Shown: piece by piece, positions 17,840 to 26,928 of the stretch
Layout of the letters: every line of letters begins with the position of its first letter
Numbering within the stretch: position 1 is the stretch's first letter
DNA from: Paenibacillus sp. 32O-W
Lineage (GTDB): Bacteria > Bacillota > Bacilli > Paenibacillales > NBRC-103111
Length of the DNA: 64,000 nt
Direction: 5' to 3'
Assembly (NCBI RefSeq): GCF_007679495.1
Contig: NZ_VEGP01000008.1
Coordinates: 62,001 to 126,000, forward strand
Made by a program: the position numbers and the translations under genes
The notes under the pieces: generated by a model
The model's input: only the letters and a program-made list of their open reading frames with translations
Databases searched by the model: none
What the model was told of the DNA's origin: nothing

Positions 17840-18080
17840 CAATGAAATGCGCAAGGAGATTCATGACCCGAACGAATTCTTTGTATCTACGTATAGACTG
17901 GCTTAACCAGCCTTCAGGCCATGCTTCCCGGCTCCCTCCTTTAGTTGTATTGATGACTTTAGGGTTCTCCCCTGCGAGTCAGTTTATGCCGTGCGTGGCA
18001 TTCTCTGAGTTTATGAGATCGGAGCCGTCATATCCTGGTTTCTAGTCGATTGGACTCTTAATCTGAAACACTTAACAACA
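17840..18080 (-). ncRNA. Candidate structured 5' leader of the lipoprotein gene
   Basis: On the minus strand, CGGCTCC (18027-18021) and GGAGCCG (17935-17929) form a perfect 7-bp helix. It encloses two hairpins: ATGCC-ACGCAC-GGCAT (18001-17986) and TGACT...AGTCA with an inner AGGG/CCCT (17981-17954). CAGG/CCTG (18037-18034 with 17918-17915) pairs outside the main helix. This is a multi-branched fold typical of cis-regulatory RNA. I compared it from memory with common riboswitch classes and found no match. The 5' end is inferred from the predicted promoter. Confidence 0.4.
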
Positions 18081-18087
18081 ACACTTA

Positions 18088-18115
18088 ATAATAGCACTTG
18101 ACATAGAATTGCCAA
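18088..18115 (-). promoter_or_regulatory. Predicted promoter of the lipoprotein gene, overlapping the rpsD promoter
   Basis: On the minus strand TTGGCA, a 16-base spacer and TATTAT point left. Its core elements interleave with those of the rpsD promoter, so the two probably compete. Confidence 0.5.
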
Positions 18116-18127
18116 TTCCTATAGAAT
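18098..18127 (+). promoter_or_regulatory. Predicted sigma-A promoter of rpsD
   Basis: A consensus TTGACA is followed after 18 bases by TAGAAT (or after 16 by TATAGA). Confidence 0.65.
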
Positions 18128-18134
18128 TAGAAGT

Positions 18135-18362
18135 TGAGTGGATGTTGTCCTCTCTTCGTACCGACAGATTCAAGTTATGAACACCCTCACTGGTTTTGTT
18201 GCTGACAGGACAGCGGCTGAACTTTTCGTGTCAGAGCGGCCGGCTTAAGCCCCGCGACAAACAAAGCCAGGCATAACGTCAATCTGTAGACCGGACGATC
18301 CAACAACTAGACTTTGATTTTTGATGAATAATTTAATTAACATTAAAGGAGCAATCTAATAC
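18135..18362 (+). promoter_or_regulatory. Long 5' leader of rpsD, probable S4 autoregulatory region
   Basis: About 225 transcribed bases separate the promoter from the rpsD ATG, with several GC-rich pairing segments (for example around 18200-18290). In B. subtilis S4 represses its own translation by binding a structured rpsD leader. Position and length fit; I could not verify the conserved pseudoknot by eye. Confidence 0.45.
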
Positions 18363-18965
18363 ATGGCACGTTACACAGGTCCTAAGTTTAAATTGAGCCG
18401 CCGTCTTGGCATCTCCCTTAGCGGCACAGGCAAGGAATTAAGCAAGCGTCCTTTTCCTCCGGGACAGCATGGTCCGGGAATGAGAAGAAAGATCAGCGGT
18501 TACGGAATGCAGCTTCAAGAGAAGCAGAAGCTTCGTCACATGTACGGACTGAGCGAGAAGCAATTCCGCAATCTGTTCGATAAAGCTACCAAGATGAAGG
18601 GGATTTCCGGTGAGAACTTCATGATCCTGCTGGAAAGCCGTCTGGATAACCTGGTTTATCGTCTTGGATTCGCCAATTCCCGTGCAGGCGCACGTCAATT
18701 GGTATCCCACGGCCACATCACAGTTGACGGCAAGAAAGTCGACATTCCTTCCTACATGGTGAGCGTAGGTCAAGTCATCGGCCTTCGTGAAAGAAGCCGC
18801 GGCCTCTCCTCCATCAAGGGAGCTCTCGAGAACCGCAACCATGTTCCTGCTTACCTCGAATTCAACGAGCAGGCTCTGGAAGGTAAATACATCCGTTTGC
18901 CTGAGCGTTCCGAGCTGTCCCAGGACGTTGACGAGAAGCAAATCGTCGAGTTCTACAGCCGTTAA
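18363..18965 (+). CDS. rpsD: 30S ribosomal protein S4
   Basis: The 200-residue protein is a clear S4: [20 protein letters not shown] at the start, [20 protein letters not shown], and the S4 RNA-binding domain with [20 protein letters not shown] and [20 protein letters not shown]. It binds 16S rRNA early in 30S assembly. AAAGGAG lies 11 bases before the ATG. The gene stands alone with its own promoter, leader and terminator, the usual arrangement in Bacillales. Confidence 0.98.
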   Translation: MARYTGPKFKLSRRLGISLSGTGKELSKRPFPPGQHGPGMRRKISGYGMQLQEKQKLRHMYGLSEKQFRNLFDKATKMKGISGENFMILLESRLDNLVYRLGFANSRAGARQLVSHGHITVDGKKVDIPSYMVSVGQVIGLRERSRGLSSIKGALENRNHVPAYLEFNEQALEGKYIRLPERSELSQDVDEKQIVEFYSR

Positions 18966-18980
18966 TCACTTGAATCCACA

Positions 18981-19009
18981 ATCCCGGACACATGTCCGGG
19001 ATTTTTATT
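18981..19009 (+). terminator. Terminator after rpsD
   Basis: ATCCCGGACA and TGTCCGGGAT pair over 10 bp with a very short loop and are followed by TTTTATTT. Confidence 0.9.
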
Positions 19010-19060
19010 TGAAATCGCGCCCGCTGCGTAAACTTGGACTCAAATATATGCTAAACCTGC

Positions 19061-19421
19061 ACGGTTTTGGTTTTAACGGACCTCTGCTGGTAGCCGATTG
19101 ATGGCGTACATCCAAAGATCATGCGATAACCAACACGGTTTGGTTTAACGGACCCTGGAGACCTTATTTGCTCCAGAAGGGCCTTTCTGTAAATTTTAAC
19201 GGACTCGGATGACCTTATTCTAAGAAATGCTTGCGAAAGTATGAGAATTCCAAGCAATAAGCGCAACTGTGTCCGTCTAGTCTAAAAAAATCGCCTATTT
19301 AGACGAAATAGAGTCTCCCAGGTCCGTTACATTTTCGCTGTTAGACTTTCCACAAGTACAACATCCTGTTGTACATCTTTCCCATAATGAATCGACAGCC
19401 TCCTCGTGTCCGTAACATTTT
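19061..19421. repeat. Dispersed short intergenic motif, five copies in two orientations
   Basis: Plus-oriented copies at 19061-19082, 19135-19154 and 19189-19205 share TTTTAACGGAC or TTTAACGGACC; inverted copies at 19321-19335 (GGTCCGTTACATTTT) and 19408-19421 (GTCCGTAACATTTT) carry the complement. The first two also share ACGGTTTGG-like flanks. Confidence 0.65.
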
Positions 19422-19641
19422 CATGGATACTATACAAAGTATTAGACCTTACCGCCGACACCATCATCCTTTCCACAATTCAACGACTGCTGGATGTCGA
19501 CCGGACTCGAATGTCCCCCTGCGGAATACCGCTGCCGATTACATTCTTCCCTCCCCTGCCTTCGGGATTTAGCCTCTAATCGACAATTTGTATCGGTCTC
19601 ACTGCACTTTTCGTGCTTTTCTGCCACGATACGAACAATTA

Positions 19642-19650
19642 TGATATAAT
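19642..19650 (+). promoter_or_regulatory. Predicted extended -10 promoter of the PBP gene
   Basis: TGATATAAT is a perfect extended -10 element, 45 bp before the start codon. A -35 match is weak. Confidence 0.5.
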
Positions 19651-19694
19651 AGTTATGTTTATTTTACATATGGGAACGGGGTTGTTGTGCTTTT

Positions 19695-22600
19695 ATGCTT
19701 AAGCGATTGCAATCATTCTTCAGTCATAAGGTAGTCAGAAATATAGGCCGCTATACTTGGCTAACCTTCAAATGGACCTTCATCACCATTCTGGTTTGTG
19801 GCTTTCTGGCTGCGGGCGCCATTTTTGGCTACACATCCGCCCTTGTGAAGGACGATCCTGTCCGAAGCAAGGAAGAAATATTGGCCAAGATGGAAGAAAA
19901 TGCGATGACTGGCTTTGTCTATTTTAACGATGATATGGAGCTGGGGCAGCTGCGGTCGGATGAAGATCGCAGAATGGCCACCTATGACGAAATCCCCAAG
20001 CTGGTCATGGAAGCATTAGTCGCTGTAGAGGATTCCAATTTTTACGAACATATGGGCTTCGATGTCAAGGGTGTCTTCCGCGCCGTCAAACAGAAAGTGT
20101 TTAACGAGCCTATCCAAACCGGAGGAAGCACTATTACCCAGCAGTTGGCCAGACGGGTGTTCCTCAGCATGGACCGCGAATTGAGCCGTAAGGTCAAGGA
20201 AATTTTGCTGTCCGTCCGAATCGAACGAATAATGACGAAGGAACAGATCATCACCGCCTATTTGAACAAAGTACCGTTCGGAACAGGGGCCAACGGGTAT
20301 AACGTTCACGGCATCAAAGCGGCGGCTAAAGGAATTTTCGGCATCGATAATCTGAATGAACTGAATTTGGCTCAGTCCGCCTATTTGGCAGGCCTCCCTC
20401 AGCTCCCCAGCAGCTACTCCGCCTTCAAGGGGAACGGAGAATTTGACGAACCCGGCTTCAACCGGGCGGTCGAGCGTCAGCATTGGGTGCTGAAGCGGAT
20501 GTTGGAAACGGAGAAAATTACCGAGGAGGAATATCAGGAGGCTCTGAGCTTCAACCTGCGGGACAGCTTGTCTGAGCCTCAGGAGAAAGCTTATACCACT
20601 TATCCTAACCTGATGATCGAGGTCGAGAAAAAAGCGACGGAAGCTCTCCTCTCTGTAAAGTATCCTGAAGTGCTGGAGAAGAAGGAGGAAAATAAAGAAG
20701 CGTATCAGGAAGCGTATAAAGAAACCCAGCAGGAGCTGTTCCGCGGGGGATATAAAGTTTATACGACGATCGACAAGACGTTATATGATGCCATGCAGGC
20801 GATTGCCAATGAACCGTCTCACTTCCTGCCCGATCATCCGGAGGCCGGAGTGGAGCAAATCGGCGCCATTATGATCAATAATGAGGACGGAGCGATTCTC
20901 GGTATGATCGAAGGCCGGTCAGGCTCCTTCAACCATGCTACGCAAGCTTACCGGCAGCCGGGATCGACGATGAAGCCGATCGCCGCTTACCTGCCCGCAT
21001 TGGAGAAGGGAGCCATTCAGCCGGGCGGTATCATAGATGACTCTCCCATCGTTCTGAAGAACGGAAACAGCGGGTGGCATATTCCGGAGAACTGGAACCA
21101 CCGCTTCCAAGGCTTGATTACGGCCAGAGAAGCATTGAATCAATCTTATAACATCCCGGCTATCAAGCTGTTCCTGAATGAAGTGGGAATTGAGGAAGCG
21201 TGGAATTTCGCCAGACAGCTCGGCATCACCTCCATTACGGAGGAGGATAACTACTCTCAGACCGGAGTCATCGGCGGTATGTACAAAGGAGTATCCGTAG
21301 AGGAAATGACGAACGCCTATACGGCTATTCCCAACAAAGGCGCCTTCAATGACGCCTACATGATTCGCAAGATTGAAAGTGCCGACGGCAAAATCATCTA
21401 CGAGCACAAGCATGAACCGACGCAGGTATTCTCGGAGCAGACCGCTTATTTAATGACCGACATGCTGCGTACCGTCATCACTTCCGGAACCGGGAAGAAC
21501 ATCAAAACGTATCTTAAAAACTACGGGAAATTCCCGATTTCCGGTAAAACCGGTTCGACGAATGAGGATGGAGATGCCTGGTTTGTCGGATATTCTCCCG
21601 ATATAACCGTCGGAGTCTGGGCCGGATACAGCGAGCCCAAATATAAGCTCAGCAGCAAGAACGGAAGCACGATGCATGCCATGAAAGTATGGTCTCTTGT
21701 CATGGATGCTGCTTACGAGAAGAAGCCCGAGCTGTTCAAAACCGACAAATTCGAGCGGCCCGATGACATAGTGGAGATGACGGTCTCCAATCTGTCCGGC
21801 AAGCTGCCAAGCGATTTGACGAGAAGCACCGGACATCTGGTTACCGATCTGTTCAATCGCAAGTATGTTCCTACGGAAGTGGACGATGTTCTGGTCAAAA
21901 TGAAATATATTACGTATAACGGGGTGAACTATCTGCCCAACCCGGCTACGCCGGATGACATGCTGAAGGAACAAGTGGTTATCAAGCGGCCCGAATCGAT
22001 CGCTTCGATCTTGAACCGGATCAAGGAAGTCAGCTCTTCCCTGCCGGCAAACAAGCGCAAGTCGCTTAGTGCCTACATTCCTAAAGATGCCGGTATGGAC
22101 GCTCCGACCGAAACCGATCCGCGTGCAGGCGACGGCAAGGCACCTGAGCCTCCGACGAATCTGGTCTTTACGCGAAGCGGCGATACAAACACTCTATCCT
22201 TCGCTCCTAGTGCCAGCAGCGATGTCGTAGGCTACAGAATATACCGGACGGATGGGGTTAAATCGTTCGAACGGATGAACGGCAAGGTCGTTATCGCCGG
22301 CGAGGAAAATGTATTTAGCGGACTGCCCTATTCCTTCGGCAGCGGATATTACGTCACGGCAGTGGATGTCGAAGGAAAAGAGTCCGCTCCAAGCAGAATC
22401 GTGTTCAACGACAGCATCAATCCCGATCTGATTCTGCCCGGCGGCGATTCAGGCCAGAATAACAGCGAGGTCAAAGGAAATTCCAACGGAGGGGAAGAGC
22501 CTGGCCCCCCTTCCGGGGTTAAGGCCAAGATGAACGGAAAGGCGCTGCAAATTACCTGGAAAGGCAATAAAGCCAGCCAATATAATGTCTATTACAGCGA

Positions 22601-22754
22601 GAAGGAAGATGGGCCTTTCCAAAAGATAGGTTCGACGAAGGGCGATACGGAGTTTAACTATTACGCTTCCGAACTCGAAGGTTATTATCGGGTCACCGCT
22701 TCGAACGGCAGCAAAGAATCGTCTCCTTCCGCAGCGGTTCACTTCGAGTCTTAA
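19695..22754 (+). CDS. Class A penicillin-binding protein (PBP1A type) with fibronectin III tail
   Basis: The 1019-residue bifunctional enzyme polymerises and cross-links peptidoglycan outside the membrane. Domains: membrane anchor (about 26-48); GT51 glycosyltransferase with EDSNFYEHMG (112-121), GGSTITQQLA (143-152) and KVKEILLSVRIE; transpeptidase with S424-T-M-K427, S484-Y-N486 and K618-T-G-S621; then a linker and two fibronectin type III-like segments (about 815-905 and 935-1019), separated by a glycine/asparagine-rich link. The tail may bind wall polymers or partners. The ribosome site is poor (ACGGGG, 14 bases before ATG). A shared terminator separates it from the convergent ABC operon. 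Confidence 0.93.
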   Translation: MLKRLQSFFSHKVVRNIGRYTWLTFKWTFITILVCGFLAAGAIFGYTSALVKDDPVRSKEEILAKMEENAMTGFVYFNDDMELGQLRSDEDRRMATYDEIPKLVMEALVAVEDSNFYEHMGFDVKGVFRAVKQKVFNEPIQTGGSTITQQLARRVFLSMDRELSRKVKEILLSVRIERIMTKEQIITAYLNKVPFGTGANGYNVHGIKAAAKGIFGIDNLNELNLAQSAYLAGLPQLPSSYSAFKGNGEFDEPGFNRAVERQHWVLKRMLETEKITEEEYQEALSFNLRDSLSEPQEKAYTTYPNLMIEVEKKATEALLSVKYPEVLEKKEENKEAYQEAYKETQQELFRGGYKVYTTIDKTLYDAMQAIANEPSHFLPDHPEAGVEQIGAIMINNEDGAILGMIEGRSGSFNHATQAYRQPGSTMKPIAAYLPALEKGAIQPGGIIDDSPIVLKNGNSGWHIPENWNHRFQGLITAREALNQSYNIPAIKLFLNEVGIEEAWNFARQLGITSITEEDNYSQTGVIGGMYKGVSVEEMTNAYTAIPNKGAFNDAYMIRKIESADGKIIYEHKHEPTQVFSEQTAYLMTDMLRTVITSGTGKNIKTYLKNYGKFPISGKTGSTNEDGDAWFVGYSPDITVGVWAGYSEPKYKLSSKNGSTMHAMKVWSLVMDAAYEKKPELFKTDKFERPDDIVEMTVSNLSGKLPSDLTRSTGHLVTDLFNRKYVPTEVDDVLVKMKYITYNGVNYLPNPATPDDMLKEQVVIKRPESIASILNRIKEVSSSLPANKRKSLSAYIPKDAGMDAPTETDPRAGDGKAPEPPTNLVFTRSGDTNTLSFAPSASSDVVGYRIYRTDGVKSFERMNGKVVIAGEENVFSGLPYSFGSGYYVTAVDVEGKESAPSRIVFNDSINPDLILPGGDSGQNNSEVKGNSNGGEEPGPPSGVKAKMNGKALQITWKGNKASQYNVYYSEKEDGPFQKIGSTKGDTEFNYYASELEGYYRVTASNGSKESSPSAAVHFES

Positions 22755-22820
22755 TCCATCATAGCCTGTCGGCACAGTCCGGCCAGCCTGCGCAAGACGC
22801 GCAAGACCGGCCCAAAGTAA

Positions 22821-22857
22821 AATCACGGCGTTTTCCCACCAGGGGAACGCCGTGATT
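22821..22857. terminator. Bidirectional terminator between the PBP gene and the ABC permease gene
   Basis: AATCACGGCGTT and AACGCCGTGATT pair perfectly with an inner CCC/GGG, and A- and T-rich tracts lie on both sides. Confidence 0.85.
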
Positions 22858-22888
22858 TATTTATTGCCGCAATTATTGGCAAGCTTTA

Positions 22889-23989
22889 TTACTTCGAGCG
22901 AATCTCCTGCCGCATGAATAAAGCATAGGCAATGCCAAAGCAAACCATCGTGGCCGCGATCAGGCCGGTCACCTGCGGCCATACCAGAAGCAGGCTCTGC
23001 CCCAGCGGCAGCGGGCTCGGAATGGCCCCTATTTGCTGTTCAGGAGTTAACAAACCGAGCGAACGGATCGAAGGAACCAGCATGGTCATTGTAGCTTCAT
23101 CGAATAATTGACTTGGAGAAAGACGCATAAGAAGCTGCATAGATCGTGCATAGCTTAGAATATCGTCTATTCTCGCGCTTCCGGCCGGAGCCAAGGCCCG
23201 CCCCACAAGCTGGACAATCATATTAAAGAATACACTGAAGAAAATCCATACCGCGATGCTGCTGATGGCCGATGTTGCCGCCTGACGCAATCGGGTAGAG
23301 AATAAAATCGACAGATTCAGCCAGAAACCGACGTAAACAATCCCGATCAACATAAAGATAACGATGCGCCAGAACTCTTCCGGCGTCGGCGGAATGCCAA
23401 GAGCAAGCAGGCCTGTGCCGACCATGGTTAATCCCAGAGACATAAAGAGAATGGCAATCAAGGCAAAGCCGGCTGTAAATTTGGCAAGCAGCAAATCATC
23501 CCGGTATATCGGCTGCGAAATCATTCGTCCTAACGTGCCCTTGCTCCGCTCCGAGTTCACCGCATCGAAGCCCAGCCCGATGCCCAGAAGCGGTCCGAGG
23601 AAGCTGACGAATGTAATGAAATTGGGTAGGGTTCCGTTATGCTCGGTAAACAGCTTCAGGAACAAGAAGGACGCGTCTGCCTCCGAGCGGGCGATAGAGC
23701 GGACTTCATCCAGTGCGGCATATAAGGAGCCTATGCAGGTAAGGATCATTAGGGAAAGCAGGATGACCACCCGCCAGCTGCGAATGTGATCGCCAATTTC
23801 CTTATGCACTATGACCCAGAACGGATGCGCGGCTGAAGAATGCCCCTTGGAAGCTTGTTCTCCTTCAGGGAGGCCCCTCCCGCTTTCCACGGATGATGCC
23901 TCCGTACGGAGTTGCGGCCTTCTCCATTCAAGTGCCTTGGCGTGCAGCTTTTGCTTTAAGTCCTGCCAGCTTGGAACCTTCCCTGTCAT
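22889..23989 (-). CDS. ABC-2 type transporter permease
   Basis: The 366-residue protein has a soluble N-terminal region (about 60 residues), then roughly six membrane segments. [20 protein letters not shown] is the typical ABC-2 export permease element between membrane segments 2 and 3. The start at 23989 (ATG) has GGGAG eight bases before it; an upstream GTG is possible. The coding region overlaps the end of the ATPase gene by about 60 bp, so the two are translationally linked. Substrate unknown; the NEW3-domain protein in the same operon is the likely extracellular partner. Confidence 0.85.
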   Translation of the reverse strand: MTGKVPSWQDLKQKLHAKALEWRRPQLRTEASSVESGRGLPEGEQASKGHSSAAHPFWVIVHKEIGDHIRSWRVVILLSLMILTCIGSLYAALDEVRSIARSEADASFLFLKLFTEHNGTLPNFITFVSFLGPLLGIGLGFDAVNSERSKGTLGRMISQPIYRDDLLLAKFTAGFALIAILFMSLGLTMVGTGLLALGIPPTPEEFWRIVIFMLIGIVYVGFWLNLSILFSTRLRQAATSAISSIAVWIFFSVFFNMIVQLVGRALAPAGSARIDDILSYARSMQLLMRLSPSQLFDEATMTMLVPSIRSLGLLTPEQQIGAIPSPLPLGQSLLLVWPQVTGLIAATMVCFGIAYALFMRQEIRSK

Positions 23990-24929
23990 TCGAATCACTC
24001 CCTTCGAAATAGCGGTGATAAATTTCGTCCAGCCCGTACTGCTTTTTGGTTAGACCGGTGAGAGCCGCTCCTTGCTCCACAAGGGTACGGGCCACTTGCG
24101 GACTGACATCCTGCGCACAACCGAGCCGAAGCCTCCGTTCTTCTCGCTCCACCCTCAGAACATGCTCAATGCCCCGCACGGCCTCCACCATATCGTCGGT
24201 CAATGCATCCGCTTCTACTTCAATTAGCAGCGGTTCACCCGCGAACAGCTCTCGGGACAAGCTCTCTACCGTTCCCTCAGCAATTAATCGCCCCTGTACG
24301 AACAAACCGACACGGTCACAAATTTGCTGCACTTGATGAAGATGATGCGAAGACAGCAGCACGGTCAATCCTTCATCACGGCTGAGCGTGCGGATTAAAT
24401 CCAGAAATTCCCTGACACCCTCGGGGTCGATTCCCAAGGTCGGCTCATCCAATATAATGATCTCCGGCTGCTTGATCAGAACGTCCGCCAGCCCGAGCCT
24501 CTGCCTCATTCCTCGCGAGAAGGTTCCCGCCTTCTGCCGCTTGGCATGACTAAGGCCGACCCGTTCCAGAAGGCTATCCGCCCGGACGGCGGCTTCCGCG
24601 GCGGAAACTCTGTTCAGCCTGGCGGTATAAATTAAATTTTCCCTTGCGGAAAGATCATCATAGAACCCCACATCGTCCGGCAAATAGCCGACTCTCTTCT
24701 TGACCATCATCGGCTGCCGGGTTGAGTTGAAGCCGCATACCTTCACCGTGCCCGAGGTTGGCTCCGACAAACCGATCATCATCAATATCGTTGTCGATTT
24801 GCCCGCCCCGTTCGGGCCGAGAAGCCCAAATATTTCTCCTTTGTTAATGGACAGGTTCAACTGGTTAACCGCTGTTTTCTCACCGTATTTCTTCGTCAAA
24901 TCCACCAGTTCGATAATGGCTTCACTCAT
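23928..24929 (-). CDS. ABC transporter ATP-binding protein
   Basis: The 333-residue ATPase has Walker [10 protein letters not shown] near residue 39, the signature [12 protein letters not shown], Walker B IIILDEPT and the switch histidine in LLSSHHLHQ. The C-terminal 100 residues are the extension common in ABC-2 exporters. It lies between the NEW3 gene (4 bp gap) and the permease gene (overlap), forming a three-gene operon. Confidence 0.92.
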   Translation of the reverse strand: MSEAIIELVDLTKKYGEKTAVNQLNLSINKGEIFGLLGPNGAGKSTTILMMIGLSEPTSGTVKVCGFNSTRQPMMVKKRVGYLPDDVGFYDDLSARENLIYTARLNRVSAAEAAVRADSLLERVGLSHAKRQKAGTFSRGMRQRLGLADVLIKQPEIIILDEPTLGIDPEGVREFLDLIRTLSRDEGLTVLLSSHHLHQVQQICDRVGLFVQGRLIAEGTVESLSRELFAGEPLLIEVEADALTDDMVEAVRGIEHVLRVEREERRLRLGCAQDVSPQVARTLVEQGAALTGLTKKQYGLDEIYHRYFEGSDSNDREGSKLAGLKAKAARQGT

Positions 24930-24932
24930 CGG

Positions 24933-26096
24933 CTACCGCCTCCCGTAAGTGCGGAACAAATAATAAATCCCCGCAATAACCGCAGCGATAATCAGCACCC
25001 CTATCCATCCCCAGAGCACGGAGGCTTTAACGGCTACACGGAAACTCGCATCCGAGGATGCCTCCGGAGCGGTTACCTTCATGTTGGTGACATAGTCCCC
25101 GGCAACAGCTTTCTTGTCGGCCTTGAGCTCGGCCGTTACGGTAGTGGACTGCCCCGCCTCCAATTTCGTAATCGTCTTGGGCTCGAACGTCACTTCCCAA
25201 TTCACCGGCGCTTGGGCGCTGAGCTGCAGATCCGTTAAATCCGCCGTCCCTTCGTTGGTTACCTTGAGCTCGAGCTTTCTGCTGCTGCCGGCCGTCACTT
25301 CAGTGCTTAACAACCCGCTTTCCGTACTCAAGCTCACTTTATAAGTGCCGGTAATGACGACTTCCATCTCGGATTTGGCCTCCGTATTGCCGTTAGCCGC
25401 CGAAATCGGAATTTTATAGCTTCCCTCCTGCACGTTGGCCGGCGGTTTTACTTCAACGGTTAAAGACTTGGACTCCCCGGGCTCGACCGTTACCGATGTC
25501 ACGCTCTTGCCATCCGCGTTAAATTGCACATTCCACCCGCGCGGCGCTTGGGTAGTAAGAGCGTAATCCTGTTTCTCCGCTGTACGGTTTCTTAAAGTGT
25601 AACTGAAGCTGAACGAAGACTCGGCGTGCCCCTCCATATTAGGCTGCTCTGTAGTCAGCTCTGTCTGGTAGGTTCCCTGCTCGGACACGCGGACGGTCAA
25701 CGGCAAGCTGGCGAGGCCATCCGCCGTCAGGACGAACTGATAGTCCCCTTTATCAATTTGCAGCGGAACATTCAGCTCCATATTGACCTGCTGGGAATCG
25801 TTAGGCTTCACCGAGATTTGCCCGATCTTCCAGCCTCCGGAGGTCAATCCGTATTCCCAGCCTGCGCCGTTATCCTCCAGACGCAGCGCGACATTCTGCA
25901 CACTGCCGCTGTCATTGATGACATCGATGGTGTACTTGATCGTCGTTCCCGGAGTTACCGAAATATCCGTATAGGGAGTATACAGCGTCACCCCTCCCGC
26001 CGCCGACAGCTCTCCGGCACCGAAGCCCAGACAAACTACCGCCGCCATTAAGATAATGCTGACCCAACGCATCTTCCTCATACAACTATAAAGCAT
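24933..26096 (-). CDS. Secreted/membrane-anchored NEW3-domain protein
   Basis: The 387-residue protein has a signal peptide (about 1-33), three Ig-like repeat modules of the NEW3 (alpha-galactosidase-associated) type, each with an xxGWxVxF-like core (GAGWEYGL, PRGWNVQF, PVNWEVTF) and PGESKSLTV/AGQSTTVTA motifs, and a C-terminal membrane helix (about 362-381) ending in a basic RTYGRR. It should sit on the outer face of the membrane. It leads the operon with the ABC ATPase and permease, so it probably is a surface component of that transporter. GGGGG lies eight bases before the ATG. It is divergent from the sigma-factor gene. Confidence 0.85.
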   Translation of the reverse strand: MLYSCMRKMRWVSIILMAAVVCLGFGAGELSAAGGVTLYTPYTDISVTPGTTIKYTIDVINDSGSVQNVALRLEDNGAGWEYGLTSGGWKIGQISVKPNDSQQVNMELNVPLQIDKGDYQFVLTADGLASLPLTVRVSEQGTYQTELTTEQPNMEGHAESSFSFSYTLRNRTAEKQDYALTTQAPRGWNVQFNADGKSVTSVTVEPGESKSLTVEVKPPANVQEGSYKIPISAANGNTEAKSEMEVVITGTYKVSLSTESGLLSTEVTAGSSRKLELKVTNEGTADLTDLQLSAQAPVNWEVTFEPKTITKLEAGQSTTVTAELKADKKAVAGDYVTNMKVTAPEASSDASFRVAVKASVLWGWIGVLIIAAVIAGIYYLFRTYGRR

Positions 26097-26343
26097 GAAA
26101 TCTTCCCCCTTTATTCTTGTATCAATCTTCCTACGAATGAACTTCGCAATCGGATTTATGAAAAGAAGATAAAAATTTCATTAAAAGGAGCTTAAAATCC
26201 AATCAAGCTCTTCCCCTTCCGCGTCATTTTTGCTACATAAATAATTAAGGACGCTGTTTGGAAAGAAATGCCGTGCTTTTATTGAAAACGGTTACGATAT
26301 GTCCTTCAGAACGATTAAACATGGCGACGGAAAGGTGATTAAC

Positions 26344-26928
26344 GTGTCTTTGTCCAATGAAGAGGCTCATCTTCTGCTGAAGGAAATGAGTAAAGGTTCT
26401 ATTGAGGCCTTTGAACTTTTCTATGAAAGCTACGTTCCGCTAATCTACCAGATCGCTCTGAAAATAACGGGAAACCGGATGGATGCGGAGGATGTATGTC
26501 AAGATTTGTTTCTGGAAATTGTGAACAAAGCGGAGCAATACGACCCCGAGCGAGGCAGTATGGAGGCATGGCTCGCCGTCAGGACCAAGAGCCGATGCCT
26601 GGATCGTATTCGCCGCAATCAGCGGGGAATCGCAGCGGAAAGCTCCTCTCCCTGGTTTCCGGCGGAGCGGTCGGCCGAGGAATACGTCATTCGCAAATGG
26701 CAGATGGAATCGCTTCATAAAGCTATAAGGCAGGTTCCTGAAGCTCAGAGGGCCGCTGTGATCGGAATGTACTTTCATGAACAAAGTCAAAAACAGCTTG
26801 CCGCTGCTATGCAGAAGCCTCACGGAACAGTCAAATCGCTGATTCGCTACGGTGTTGCCAGCCTGCGTAAGCAATTGACAAAAATGGGCTGGCTGGAGCC
26901 GCCGGGAGGTGTCGGGGATGGAAAATAA
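26344..26928 (+). CDS. ECF-type RNA polymerase sigma factor
   Basis: From GTG 26344 the protein has 194 residues: sigma region 2 with SIEAFELFYESYVPLIYQIA and GNRMDAEDVCQDLFLEI, then region 4 with YFHEQSQKQLAAAMQKPHGT and VKSLIRYGVASLRKQL. It would direct RNA polymerase to a small regulon. The ATG at 26299 gives 15 more residues but has no ribosome site, whereas AGGTGAT lies before the GTG; this choice is moderately sure. Its stop overlaps the anti-sigma gene by 11 bp, the standard arrangement. Confidence 0.88.
   Translation: MSLSNEEAHLLLKEMSKGSIEAFELFYESYVPLIYQIALKITGNRMDAEDVCQDLFLEIVNKAEQYDPERGSMEAWLAVRTKSRCLDRIRRNQRGIAAESSSPWFPAERSAEEYVIRKWQMESLHKAIRQVPEAQRAAVIGMYFHEQSQKQLAAAMQKPHGTVKSLIRYGVASLRKQLTKMGWLEPPGGVGDGK

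Larger units (their letters stand above)
19010..19694. other. Gene-free spacer between rpsD and the PBP gene
   Basis: No supported coding sequence. It contains five degenerate copies of a short motif in both orientations (19061-19421), a palindrome GTACAACA-TCC-TGTTGTAC (19356-19374) and the promoter of the downstream gene. Confidence 0.6.

Noticed and set aside
17842-18045. Small open frame on the plus strand upstream of rpsD with AGGAG-like sequence
   Set aside because: It overlaps the structured leader of the opposite gene; no domain and low coding character.
17840-18080. Assignment of the leader to a known riboswitch class
   Set aside because: Conserved cores of SAM, cobalamin, lysine, glycine, c-di-GMP, c-di-AMP, ZTP, T-box and M-box RNAs were not found.
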